Below are positions 35,401-45,689 of a stretch of 64,000 bases of DNA, one piece after another. This stretch comes from Casuarina equisetifolia (taxonomy: Eukaryota > Streptophyta > Magnoliopsida > Fagales > Casuarinaceae). Numbering within the stretch: the first letter of the stretch is position 1; every line of letters starts with the position of its first letter. The translations under genes were made by a program, and so were the position numbers. Location: positions 29,659,258-29,723,257 of the forward strand of contig CM052354.1 of the NCBI GenBank assembly GCA_028551475.1. Reading direction: 5' to 3'. The notes under the pieces were generated by a model. That model saw nothing but the letters and a program-made list of their open reading frames with translations. It was not told the DNA's origin and ran no database searches.

Positions 35401-36511
35401 AAATTCAAGCGAATTTCTGGTACATGTCTAACATTCTTGAGAACCAACTTAGATCCATTACGAGTCTCCAAGCATACATCTCCCATACCTGCAACTTTAG
35501 CCAAGCAATCATTACCCATCTTCAATGTGCCAAAGTTTCCAGGAGTATAAGAAGTAAAGAACTCCCTTTTGGAAGTAATATGAAGAGAAGCACCACTATC
35601 AATTACCCAACTTGTCTCATTGCTTGCAAAATTCACATTATCATCATAGCACACAATAACAAGTTCATTAGTAGCTGCTGCAACTCGATCATTATCATTG
35701 TTGTCCTTCTTCTCCTCACTTTCATTAACTTTCTTCTTCTCATTTCTACCTTTACCATTTTTCTTTTCATTTTTCAGCTGGAAGCAATTTTTCTTGATAT
35801 GACCCATCTTGCCACAATGATGGCACTCTACATTTTTATGCCATGATCTAGACTTACTTCGACTTTTGTTATAACATCTCGGACCTCTACTATGACTTCT
35901 CCCCCTATTTTCAACAACCAAAGCTTTAGAATGAGACAAGAACCCTGACTCTTTCTTCTCATCTCTTCATTCAAAATACTAGTCTTGGCAAAATCCATAG
36001 TGACAATTCCATCGGGAGCAGAGTTACTCACTGACATACGAAATGTTTCCCAAGATTCTGGTAAAGTACCAAGTAACCAAAGTCCTTGTACTTCATCTTC
36101 AAACTTCATATTCATGCCTGAAAGTTGATCTAACATTCCCTGAAACTCATTCAAATGATCAGATATGGATTGCCTATCTTTGTATTTCAAGCTAATAAGT
36201 TGCTTCATCAAATACATCTTATTATTTCCAGTCTTTCGAGCATACAAAGATTCAAGTTTGTTCCATAGAGTCCGAGCATGTGTTTTTTTACTAATGTGAT
36301 TCAAAACATTCTCATCTACAAATTGTCGAATGAACCCGCATACAATTTTATGCTCAAGAGTCCAATCGGCCTCACTCATGTTATCTGGTCTAGTTTCACT
36401 AAACACCGGTAAGTGCCAACGCTTCACATAAAGCAAATCTTCCATCTTACCCTTTCAAACATGATAATTTCGTCCATTCAAACTAATCATCCTGTTAGTG
36501 CTTAGTTCCAT
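32499..36511 (-). pseudogene. copia IV gag-pol polyprotein gene
   Basis: One reading frame from ATG 36511 to the stop at 32499, interrupted three times: TGA at 36457-36455, a one-base frameshift near 35940-35955, and TGA at 35342-35340. Gag (36445-35828) has a UBN2-type region. A CCHC knuckle CHHCGKMGHIKKNC (about 35830-35788) and the protease motif WVIDSGAS (about 35612) follow. The 938-codon open part (35315-32499) holds the GAG-pre-integrase motif, the integrase D-D-E (HSDVCG ~res 93, SDNGGEY ~158, AERMNR ~192), reverse transcriptase with YVDDM (~res 620), and RNase H with TDSDMAGD (~790) and CDSQSAI. Length and order are typical of Tnt1-like copia. Only a handful of lesions separate it from an intact frame, consistent with youth. 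Confidence 0.92.
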
Positions 36512-36550
36512 CGTTCAATCAAATCCAAAGATAAAACAACCACAACCTAA

Positions 36551-36563
36551 GCTCTTGATACCA
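36551..36563 (-). other. Primer-binding site of copia IV
   Basis: The coding strand reads TGGTATCAAGAGC, three bases after the LTR end. It is near the tRNA-iMet complement TGGTATCAGAGC, with one extra A. Confidence 0.85.
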
Positions 36564-36566
36564 CTC

Positions 36567-37253
36567 TGATGGGAAAAACGACGTATAAAGTTTCCCACTT
36601 TGATTGAATCTATGAGGAAATACTAAAACACCAACGATGTATTCGAATCACAAGTAAAATAATCAAATCACAGTCAACACAAAAGAATTTCTACGTGGAA
36701 AAACTCCTCCAATGTGAAGGATAAAAAACCACGGGACCGATCACGGAGTCCACCCAAATCTCCACTATATCAATCATTAGGATACAACCCAATCAAGTCC
36801 TTAACAATAGCAACAGGACAAAGATTTACTGATTCAACAACAATAGAATCACCAATAAATAGTGAAGAACAAATTGTAAACAACAACTTAACTAAGAAAA
36901 GTTGGAGAAATATCACCCAGATTTTCGACCACAATCTGCTGACTTCAAGAGCTCCAAACAATGGTCCAACCATTCACAATGAAGAACACCCAATCCCGAA
37001 CCTGCTGACAAAAAATCAGCTCAATCGGACCACGGATCGTCCTTGATCAAACGTTTGATCAACTGCTGCGCAGGGCCTCTAATTCCTGCGAAATTCTGCT
37101 CTTTTCTTTTCTCTCTCTCTTTTCTCTTTTGACGGCCACTCACCTCTTCTCTTAAAGAAAAAACCCTATATTTTTTCTTTTAAACCTTAGGGCCACATTA
37201 CCCTAATTGGACCCAATAATAAGTCTCCGAATATGGGTTGGACCAACCCAACA
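36567..37253 (-). repeat. 5' LTR of copia IV
   Basis: 687 bp, same ends as the 3' LTR. On the coding strand it is followed after three bases by the primer-binding site. It should contain the promoter. A clear TATA box was not fixed. Confidence 0.95.
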
Positions 37254-37258
37254 CAAGC
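37254..37258. repeat. Target-site duplication, right (caagc)
   Basis: Identical to 31760-31764. The host sequence continues as aacattcg, as in the uninterrupted copies D and E. Confidence 0.92.
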
Positions 37259-37620
37259 AACATTCGAAATACATGAAATAAAAAAAAAAAAAACCACGCT
37301 CAACTACACACCACAATACAGATAGAATTTCGGTAAGCAACAAAATCTCGAAGTCCTTGGACTGAACACAAAATCTGAAAGCAGGCATCGAAATCAAAGA
37401 ATCCAAGGAATGTCGACGAACAAGAATAAAAGTACCAGAAATATAGGGAACATACAGGAGGGACGCCCAGCTTTAAGGTTCTCCGTCAGCGTCGCTGGCA
37501 GAGAGCCCTAAATATATGTAAGTCCGGCGTCAAGGCTGAATTACCATTTCACCCCTGCCTGACATTCCCAGGACACGACTGAACGAACTCTGGTCAAAAC
37601 GTTCCATAACACGCACAATT

Positions 37621-38640
37621 ATGAAACCAAAGGTTCAAATCCCCCTTCCGTTTCCTGTGTGTACATCTTGTAATAAAAAAATAAAAAAAATAAAAATATA
37701 TTAAGAAAAACAAAACAAAAAAACAAGTCTATTAAATAGTCCTAGTTCATAACCTAAAACAATAGAATATAGGATATTTCTGTCTCTAGCCGTCACTCGA
37801 GAGTTTTGGGTTTTATCTGCTTTCCGTTCGGCGTAGAATCCTAATCCAAATAATCCTTTGAGGTACGGACTTTGAAGCGTGGGTTTTGTTTTAATTTTTC
37901 ATGCTTTTTTTTTTTTTTGATGTTCGAACCTGATTGTACGACTCTATTATATTATTTTTCATGATTCTCATCCATAATGCGTAGATGTCTGCAATTCTTA
38001 GGCTTAAATTTATCTGTAACAGAAGATACCGACTGGTATCTATTTTTCACGGTTTCTTGTGCTTTAATTGTCTTACGGACAAATTTTAGGTAAATACGGA
38101 TTGTATGGCTATCTTTTTGGTCTTGGACTCTTCTTTTGTCCCAGGGAATCATTTTTACTGCCCTTCTTGTTGTGGGGGAAAAAGATCATTGTTCTCTATC
38201 TATAAATTGTTAGTCTTCTTGTGAATCGTTACCGTGTTACTAATTTTTTTCTTAATAGTCCCCGTGGTAAAAGAAGAAAAGCGAGAACTGAGAGAAGAAA
38301 AGCTCTGAGGCTCTTTCCTGTATTAATTCACAGAGTGAATCGATACTTACAGCTGATCCTTTAGGCCATTTAATAGATTTATAGAGGAAGGGAGAGAAAG
38401 GTAAAATATCTACGCAATTTTTATAACAAAGCGAGAATACAGGACAGAAATGGGGAGAAAATGTTTTGTGAGAATCATGTGGTTGCAACTGTATGTGGGG
38501 ATGTGGTTCGCAGAGTCGTGATCTAACTTAGGGCTGAGGTGTCTGTGATGTTAGTGAAGCAGCATCGTTCTGTAGAGCTGTGGGTGTGATCATGCAGCTC
38601 ATCCTAATGGCAATCTTTTTCAGTCCCCTTCAAACTTGGG
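37621..38640 (-). repeat. LTR-like segment, copy 2
   Basis: Closely related to 29990-30925 and partly to 48310-48560. It adjoins the RNase H tail at 38.64-38.81 kb, with a purine tract between, which makes it the likely 3' LTR of that minus-strand copia. A 66-codon frame (37952-38152) is conserved between copies 1 and 2 simply because the DNA is similar. I do not call it a gene. Confidence 0.6.
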
Positions 38641-38806
38641 ATGGGGATGATGCTGAGTTTACAGCGGAAAGACTGGAAGCTGGATTTAGATAGGGGCTTT
38701 ATTAAAGCATCAGCAAGCCATCGAGAGGTTGGAATATGTTTTGTGATGAGTAGGTTAAGCACAACTTTTTTGCGCGTAAAGTGGAATTCTATTTCCACGT
38801 GTTTTG
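38604..38806 (-). mobile_element. copia RNase H C-terminal remnant
   Basis: The translation reads TKHVEIEFHFTRKKV, then LLITKHIPTSRWLADALIKPLSK and FQSFRCKLSI. This is the end of copia RNase H (KHIEID-HF-REKV, QLAD-LTK-L). It is broken upstream at 38807 by an LTR-like sequence beginning tgtaggagtc. Confidence 0.8.
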
Positions 38807-39190
38807 TAGGAGTCTAAATTCTAGTTGATTTCGAATATGGGATTGAGTAGTTTTGGAGAATGGCTAAAGCTCAATCACTTTAGGAATCTAAAACCTAATT
38901 ATTTTGGGAATCCAAAATCCATTCATATTGGACTAAGAATTATGTTGTAAATAAAGGGCAAAGGAGAAGAGTAGAGTTACGCTTATTAAAGAAATTAAAA
39001 CCTTGACTTGGTCTCTATAATTGAGGAAGCTTTAAGTTCCCAATCTTAATAAGTTGTGTATTGCTTTTTTCTTATAAGTTGTTGTTTTTTTTGAGTTTTA
39101 ATATAATTTGGTATTTTGTATTCTTTAGTGTTTACTTTGGTTCTAAAAGCACAACCCTAGTCCTAGGGTTGTGATAGATTTGTAGTTAGT
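38807..39190. repeat. LTR-like segment inserted in the RNase H tail
   Basis: Starts tgtaggagtctaaattctag and matches about 49620-49990 over its whole length, including cattcatattgg, aaagggcaaaggaga, gaaattaaaaccttga, tataattgaggaagc and ataagttgttgtttt. The second copy again lies directly beside a family X copy (E). The ends were not proven by a target duplication. Confidence 0.55.
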
Positions 39191-39227
39191 GTGGATTTTG
39201 GTTGCTCTCTTTGAGATTATGGTTTTT

Positions 39228-40890
39228 GTTGTTTGTATGAGGCCATGTTCTTTTTATTATGATTTTCAAAAAATGTTTGACATTTCCTATTAAATTCTTT
39301 TAATTGATTGTTTCATTGCTTATTGCAATTTTAAATATGTCTTTCAATAATTGTTGGTTTTTTAATGTTTTGTTCTCGCATCTGTATTCATTCTTTGCCT
39401 TTTCCCTTGGGTTTCCTCAACAGATTGCTCATGGCATCTTGTCGTTTTGTGTGCCTCACAAGCATTGCTTTGCTGCTATTGTTCTTGTTGTTTTTGGAAT
39501 CTAAGCTATTGCTTCAACTACTTCCGAAAATGGATAAAGTAGAAGATAAGCCAATAGAAACCGGTATGCAATAGGCAATTCTTGTTGCTGATTCATTTGG
39601 CTTTGAAAATTAAGCACCAAGCAGTCCAAATTCTTTCGATATTGAGCTTTTTTTCTAACAAATGAACCATTTATTTAGTTCCTATAGACTACAGGGACAT
39701 GACAATTATGAAACAGAAAGATGCAGAGCTTTTCCACCTAATGCAGAGGGTAAGTTTCAATGATAGTTGATGTTTAGTCTAAAAAGTGTTCTAAGTTCTT
39801 GACTCTTATACAATTCATTTGCTTTTTGCCTTATAGCATTGGAAATCACAAAATAACACAGAAAAGAGAGAAAACATTAAGCGAATAACTGAGTTTACGA
39901 GGTACAAATTTCACTTGGAGGGCAGTGTGGAATTGATTGGAATGTTTCTATATGGACATGAGAAAGGTCCTTCCATCTTGAATCGCAAGAGAATACCTTC
40001 TATTGATGATCTGGAATGTGTGGAATCAACGGTAAAAAGAATATTTATTTGTATTTTATTTAAATTTTCATATTTTTGTGATAAAGTTTTTGGTTTGCCT
40101 GAGTCTTAAGACCTTATTTGATCTCAGGTTTAGTTGTTCAAAAAATATTGTGGTTCTTTGGGAGATATCTTGAAATACCACCTTGCGTTCGCCAATATCT
40201 GCAATAGTGGTGTCTTTCGGGCCTCGGTGGAAGAAGCTTGTATAGCTGCTTGTAGTGGCTAGGACTCAAGCTATTTGCAACCTACTTGTTAAGGATATAG
40301 TCCTTAATTAAAAAATAAATGCTAATTTTAGAAACTACAATGTGATAAAAGTGTAAACTCCTCTAAAATGCTAGTTTTTACTTGTGAATGTTTTTAATCA
40401 TGCTAAGATTGGCCTTGAACTTATAAGACGTTAAAAGCTTATTTCATATTAGTTGACATTTCCATGTGAATTTCCTTATGCAATAGATTATGTTCTTCGT
40501 TGATTTTTTGGACTTGAAATTCTTAGCTTGGCTTAAGGCAAAACCAATGCTTTTTTCATGGTAGCATCCTCTTAGAAGTTGAACTTCCAACCTCAACCTG
40601 GATATAACTTGTGTGGGTGCTTCAGTGAATTGTATTTTTTTTTTCTATTGTCTTTTAAATTGGAATTGGTATTATTGTTTTATTTTGTAGAGGTGCTGTT
40701 TCTAAAAGACTATTTTGTTGATAGCAATTGGAGAGACTTGACAAATTTGGGATTAAAGAGTCTAACAAATTTCTACTGTTTATTCAGAAGCTTTAGAATC
40801 ATAGTTGATTCCATATACGATTATTAAGTCTCTTTGTATGAGGGAAGAGGAGGGATGTTAAGCACTCAAGAATAAAGAATGATTTTATAG
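39228..40890 (+). other. Family X copy C, full repeat unit extent
   Basis: Sequence homologous to copies A, D and E from the end of intron 1 through about 600 bp past the stop (common 3' blocks: cttattcatattagttgacattt, gatagcaattggagagacttg, agggatgt..gcactcaagaataaag). Exon 1 and the promoter are missing, replaced by the LTR-like segment at 38807-39190. Confidence 0.7.
39431..40262 (+). CDS. Family X copy C: predicted 175-aa secreted cysteine-containing protein
   Basis: I do not recognise this family. Four exons, 39431-39563, 39679-39749, 39837-40031 and 40134-40262, give 528 bases with GT-AG borders and correct phases (1, 0, 0). The start ATG is in a good context (ctcATGGca). Residues 1-25 (MASCRFVCLTSIALLLLFLL...) look like a signal peptide. 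A short acidic stretch follows (MDKVEDKPIET), then a charged linker, FHLEGSVELIGMFLYG, and a C-terminal part with about five cysteines (KKYCGSLGD, NICNSGV, EEACIAACSG). Introns are short (115, 87, 102). Acceptor choice for exon 5: tttag at 40133; the earlier cag would give an in-frame stop. Copy D keeps exon lengths 133, 70, 193 and 129. It has no upstream promoter of its own, since exon 1 is lost, so expression is uncertain. Confidence 0.5.
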
Positions 40891-41489
40891 GGATCTAAAC
40901 AGCTGGTTTGTCTTTCGGTCAACCTTTACGTGTGTTTTCTTGGCAGTACGTTCACAAAGTTAGAGGGCCCTCTCCAGTTTCAGCTTAGGTAGAATACCTT
41001 TTGTGCATTATATTATTGAGCAGTTGCTTAACATTTGACTCCATTGAAAAGATGAAGCAGAAGGCTGTTATGGACCTCTTACCATGTCTAACTCTACGTC
41101 TTCCAAACAGGGTCATGTGGGGATCACGTTACCAAAGGTGCTTAGACGTGGGACACCCATTCTATTCTTACCATATTCTTTAGTTGGTTTTCACACCTCA
41201 CTTGTTCCACTGAGCCTCAGACTTGCATATGCTTTCGGGAAGTCCAGTTTTCATTCCTCCAGCTTTTACCCCAATGAACCTACGGCAAGAAATGGAAACA
41301 ACTCCGTTTGCAGTGATCTATGGGCTCCCTAGTACGGGTTGGCTTACCAAATATGTTGCTATTGCAAGGTATTAGGATCCTATTATATTTCTTGTATATT
41401 CCATACATTATTTCTTATATTCATTGTAATTATTTGGATTCCTTATTTAAATGTTTAAAGGTTTGTTTTTCATATGTACAGTAGGCACA
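40891..41489. other. No supported gene
   Basis: An open frame at 41084-41332 and an AT-rich part resembling an LTR (ggatcctattatatttcttgtatattcc, 41370-41400) are present. Neither is backed by a domain or terminal repeat. Confidence 0.35.
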
Positions 41490-41891
41490 GGACATTGAGA
41501 GGAATGAGGTCAATGACAAATTTGACAAAATTTGTTACAAATTGGATGCCAGATTTGATCAACTTCATACCCTAATCCTGGGATGGTTTCCCAATATGAA
41601 AGAAAAGAAAAGGCTAAGACTTCGAAGCAACCATCAGAGAAGGAAGATGGCGTTATGTTGGACAAAATGGGTGTCTTGCCAAAAGATAATGTTGCAGTAA
41701 GAGACAACATTGGGATGGGAATTGACGTCACAGTGAAAGACAACGTTGCAATGGAAGATGGCGTTGTGGCATATAGCGTTGCTGTGGAAGATGGCAAAAT
41801 AGTGAATTCGACTGAATCAATAGTTGAATCTGTTGCACCCAGAATCTACAAATGGCCTCTGAGGACGAAGCAATTGGAGCGGCTGATCTAA
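41490..41891 (+). CDS. Hypothetical frame, possible gag-like start
   Basis: Frame reads NDKFDKICYKLDARFDQLHTL and changes frame near 41580 to a 102-codon frame (41583-41891) rich in Asp/Val/Lys repeats (VKDNVAMEDGVVAYSVAVEDG). The first part resembles the coiled start of a gypsy gag. The second has an internal repeat of the type DNV-DN-G. I cannot assign a function. It lies head to head with the gypsy tail on the other strand. Confidence 0.25.
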
Positions 41892-41914
41892 ACTTCTATC
41901 CGGCTTGCTCTTGT

Positions 41915-42262
41915 TCTTCCTCCTGCCAATGATTACAAAAGAAAATAGCCATAAACAACAGTGACAATCCACATCGAGAGGGACATGACACTTCTGCATC
42001 TATTTTGGGGACACAGCACCACAACACACCTCCAAGAGAGAACACGAATTTTAGGGATTTCATAATGGTCTCTTACACGGGTCTCCTTACCCTTTCTACC
42101 ACTTAAGTTACTACTTTACCCCTGGGTTCCGCCGAATAGACTATGGACCCATCACAACTAAACCCAACAAACATAGCAAGCCCAACATTCTATTACCATA
42201 CATTAACTTACCCTTGCGGGCTTTCATACCAAAATGCCCAGCAATAAGCCTGCAACAACCCC
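41915..42262 (-). repeat. Putative 3' LTR of gypsy remnant
   Basis: Follows, on the minus strand, a purine tract (aagaggagagggg) just past the chromodomain frame and begins TGTTGCAGGC. The outer end and the second LTR were not found, so extent is uncertain. Confidence 0.4.
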
Positions 42263-42760
42263 TCTCCTCTTAATGCGAGACCTTGCCCACAAGGTCAAAT
42301 TTTGGGTATTGCATGCTGAACTCCTCGCGAGACACCCATGTTGCCTTTGTTTCTGTTAGCCCTTTCCACAAAACCAATACTTGCGCTTCTTTCTTATGAA
42401 TGCGGTTATCTATAATAGCTTGGGGAATTGGAGCTAATGAACCTTCTGGTTCCATATACTAGGGTGGTTCTTGTTGCACTTGTATTCCTTCACTGTGACA
42501 TTTTTTTACTAACAACACATGAAATACTGGATGTATCTTGGAATCACTAGGGAGCTTTAGCTTGTATGCAAGAGTTCCTATCCTTTCCAGGATTTCAAAA
42601 GGTCCATAATAGTGGGGAGTGAGTTTCTAATTACGCTTCATTCCTATTGAGAGTTGCTTATATGGTTGTAATTTGAGGAACATTAAATCCCCCCACTTAA
42701 AACTCATGATCTGCTCATCTCTAACTTTGGCTAGCTCATTTTTTAGCTTTTCTCTAGAAG
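42263..42760 (-). mobile_element. Ty3/gypsy integrase tail with chromodomain
   Basis: Reading minus from about 42710: MFLKLQPYKQ, LTPHYYGPFEILERIG, AYKLKLPSDSKIHPVFHVLLVKKCH, then a stop and the chromodomain-like segment with VLVLWKGLTETKATWVSREEF and YPKFDL (42455-42270). This is the integrase C-terminus plus chromodomain of plant chromovirus elements, which guides integration to heterochromatin. Two internal stops and the missing core make it a remnant. Confidence 0.85.
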
Positions 42761-44552
42761 ACATATTACCTGGATGGAAGTATTGCAATGAACATATTTA
42801 AGAAAAATATTAGAACATCACATCTCTTCAAACATTAGAAAGGTCAAGCATGCATAATTGTAATGCTTAGGTACATGTACTTCCTACGAGGTGACATACC
42901 CAATAAATAAGAACAAAAAAAAGGGACCTGCGATGCATATTTGTACGCATAAGACTAAGTACTTGCACAAATGCAATTAGCAATATGTGGTAAATTTGCT
43001 TCCAGATCTCTTTGGAAAAAATATTCCAAGCATCAATAATAGGGTGCAAAATAGGGACCTCAACGGAACTATTATGGATTGCACATCTTACTTCAAACTA
43101 GTTTAGTTTATTATCACTAATCCCAGACGTCTCTTTATTCCTTTAACTTAAAAAATGCAACTATGGAGTCACAATCAGAGGAAGGTATACATTTAGATCT
43201 TTTGCCAGTACATACTACCAAAAATAAGATGCAAAAGTAGATCTAACATAAACACTTCCAACATATCCTTGCTTTCTAAGGCTTCATTCATTTACATCAA
43301 AAAGGCATAGCAAACATGTGCACGTTAAGATTTCCAAGCAAAAAGGGCTAGACTCATTTTCAATTTTTGTGGTCCAATCATACACAATATCATCCAGGCC
43401 TGCAATAATGTTAGCATGCAAGAATTTCTTTCTTCATGAAAAATAACAACTTGTCTAGGCATCCAACACTATGCTCAAAACACCCACCCTCTAACCACAA
43501 CACCTAACCAAAAGACAAATAAAAAAAAAAAGTATTAGAGAAATCAAGAATTGCCTTTTCAACTAAATGCTCCTTTAGGGGTTGGTCCATAAAGTTTGGA
43601 GCTTTGCCTAACTAACCCAAAATATCAAGCCTCTGGACTGAAAAGATAAATATTAATTAGCAGACTATAGGAGATGACATGTATTATACCAACTGCAGAA
43701 ATAGGTAAAGCTGAAAAAGTTTAATCAACAATGACTCTGGACCAATGTCATTGACAAAATAAATCTTAAACATGATTAAGTGTAGCAACTTGCCTTAACA
43801 AAAGCACTAGTTTGGAGACCTAAAAGACCAAACTTGAGCCCATTCATGTTAGATATCTTGGCCAAACTATTGCATTTCAAGAGATCATTTTCCATAATTA
43901 CAAGCTTAATATAGAAGGAATAAGAAGAAAGGAAAAATTATAATCCAATTGATAGGTATTTCAATTTTCACATCCCAGAGAATGAAATTCTTCACTTAAT
44001 GAAGGTGACTCATACAATTTTTCCTGCCAGTGGTTATAATTAGTTTAACAGAAACCAGGTCCTAAGATCCTAAATTGTGGCCACACAACCAAAGCAAGAG
44101 AGGTCTGCTGTTGACAATCCTAAAATTTTAGCATAGCATAGTATAGCTAGCATAAACGTCATCAATCTAACAAGTGGTACATAGATCCCTGCCTAGAAGC
44201 CTTTCTTACCTTATCATTTCACTGGGTTTAAAAAAGTAATTTTATGTTGTGTTCGAAATTCCAGCTCAACTTCTCCACAACAAGCAAAATAGAGACTAAA
44301 TACTCTTGTAATCAAACACTGAAACATAATGTCTAAAAAAGCATAGACAAACTGCAGAGAAATTAATCGCTCAAACAGCGTCTCTCACAGCAATTAATGG
44401 TCAAAATCAGAGCGGTTTAAGGTTTCCACAACCTCTCTTCTGAGGGCGTTTTCCCTCGAAGGGGCTGCAGTTACGTAGCAACATAAATTCTAATAATCAA
44501 AATAATAAAACTGTGCATCCCATAATTTCATAAAGAACCAAACAGAGAACTG
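42761..44552. other. No gene seen; possible 3' region or intron
   Basis: AT-rich with no coding signal. It lies downstream of the minus-strand exon at 44.55-44.73 kb, so its upper part may be the 3' UTR. Confidence 0.35.
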
Positions 44553-44728
44553 CTATTTGTCCTCGCCGTCAATGAAATTCCCGCGGCCCGATTCCACAGT
44601 GTTATTGTTCTCCTCGGCCTTTTCAGTCACATTCCGTTTATAAAGATCCTGGAATGAGATGTGTCGCGACGATTGCGGGGACGAGGAAGACAACGAGGTT
44701 GAAGACCCAGCATCAGATGAGCACAGTC
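44553..44728 (-). CDS. Isolated terminal exon of an unrecognised gene
   Basis: A GC-richer frame with codon use clearly unlike the surroundings. It runs from an acceptor near 44732 (atgctag) to TAG at 44555-44553. The translation is serine-rich and then charged: DAGSSTSLSSSSPQSSRHIS, FQDLYKRN, EKAEENNN, RGNFIDGEDK. This looks like the low-complexity C-terminus of a nuclear or cytosolic protein. I do not recognise it. No upstream exon could be paired with confidence, so it may be a relic or the last exon of a gene lost by rearrangement. Confidence 0.4.
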
Positions 44729-45107
44729 TAGCATTTACTGAGTCTGCTTATTTAAGCTGCTGAATTATGCAACAGCTTTTTTTAATGGTTAGACTTTTCT
44801 GGTCTTAAGCAGTGCAACTAATTTGTACTTGACCTGTTAATAGTTCATAAAAATATTATGACATAAAATGAGACAACGGAAAAAACGCAGAAATGATTCT
44901 TTCTTTTGTGCCTACCTAATTCTTTGGAATTAGCGAAGTCCCAATTTATGTAAGTGACAAAATCCTGAAACTTTGCTCTGGTTGTATGCAAATTGTATTA
45001 TTTTATCCAACATAATTTCATAATATAAATTCCGATTGAGATGATAGAGTTAGTAGGGGATGACCTACCTATTAAATCTCATACATCTATATTTTGTTGC
45101 AGCTTGA

Positions 45108-45198
45108 TTTGCAGTCACATCCAAGAATGAAAGCTACAACGTCCGTGGCATATGAGGAAGTGATATCAGCCACACCCCGTCGAACGGAGGAAGTTGGT
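45108..45198 (+). CDS. Candidate orphan exon
   Basis: Bounded by tgttgcag and GTAAAAACC, open throughout, with gene-like codons (LDLQSHPRMKATTSV, VISATPRRTEEV). It is on the strand opposite the exon at 44.55 kb. No partner exons were identified. Chance is possible. Confidence 0.25.
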
Positions 45199-45689
45199 AA
45201 AAACCTGCTATCGATATCGTGATAATGCGGCTGCCATGGTATTTTCTCGACCCATAAGTTTGGCAAGTGCTTTTTGCTATGCCAGAGTCAAGAGACGTTA
45301 CTTCCACAAATATTTTATGGTATGCAATATTTTAAGCTATGATGGTCAATGCATACCATAAAATGTCTCCCAAGCAAATAATGATGCCACTTCTACACAG
45401 TTAGTACCAATGCGAACATTTCTTGCTCGTATGTGGACAAAACTGGTTTTGTCCAACTTTCGATTAACTAAGGAAGGCAATTAGGCGGTTGTGTTGTGAG
45501 AGAACCAGTCCAATTCCAGTTCTGGATGAAACACACTCGATAATGAATGGCTTGGTGAACTGCAAAAAGGCCAACAACAGGGCTTAGGTCATGGCAAGCT
45601 TGAGTTGCATAAAAGTTGATTTAGCTGCCTCACCTCCACTTAAAGCCATCTTTTTTTAACAATTCTGTGAAGGGCTTAGCTATGGATAA
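45199..45689. other. No gene seen
   Basis: Unique sequence between the candidate exon and family X copy D. No coding signal. Confidence 0.35.

Larger units (their letters stand above)
31765..37253 (-). mobile_element. Complete Ty1/copia retrotransposon IV
   Basis: A 5489-bp element in minus orientation. Two LTRs of 687 bp each (36567-37253 as 5' LTR, 31765-32451 as 3' LTR) start TGTTGG and end CCATCA on the coding strand. They differ at about 14 positions by eye, mostly transitions, and by no indels. It is flanked by the 5-bp target duplication caagc (31760-31764 and 37254-37258). A primer-binding site, a purine tract and gag-pol lie inside. Copies D (near 47626-47640) and E (near 51573-51590) of the host repeat have the uninterrupted accaagcaacattcg, showing the empty site. 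About 2% LTR divergence suggests insertion on the order of one million years ago, depending on the rate assumed. Confidence 0.96.
30960..37620 (-). pseudogene. Family X copy B, split by copia IV
   Basis: The 5' part is 37620-37254 and the remainder is 31764-30960; a copia element sits between. The two parts join through the duplicated caagc. The 5' part contains the exon 1 frame starting MPAFRFCVQSKDFEI. The second part has the exon 1 end (KGKLNG and its GTATGA donor near 31683), the first intron, and exon 2 (around 31320-31200), which keeps the frame of MASYRFVSLTN. Exons 3-5 are missing: the copy ends in the duplicated poly-A region at 31.0 kb. It is therefore truncated as well as interrupted. 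Confidence 0.65.

Noticed and set aside
35343-35846. 167-codon plus-strand frame
   Set aside because: Lies opposite the gag and protease part of copia IV; a shadow of the real frame.
37629-37645. ggttcaaatcc resembling a tRNA T-loop
   Set aside because: No acceptor stem, D arm or anticodon arm can be placed around it.
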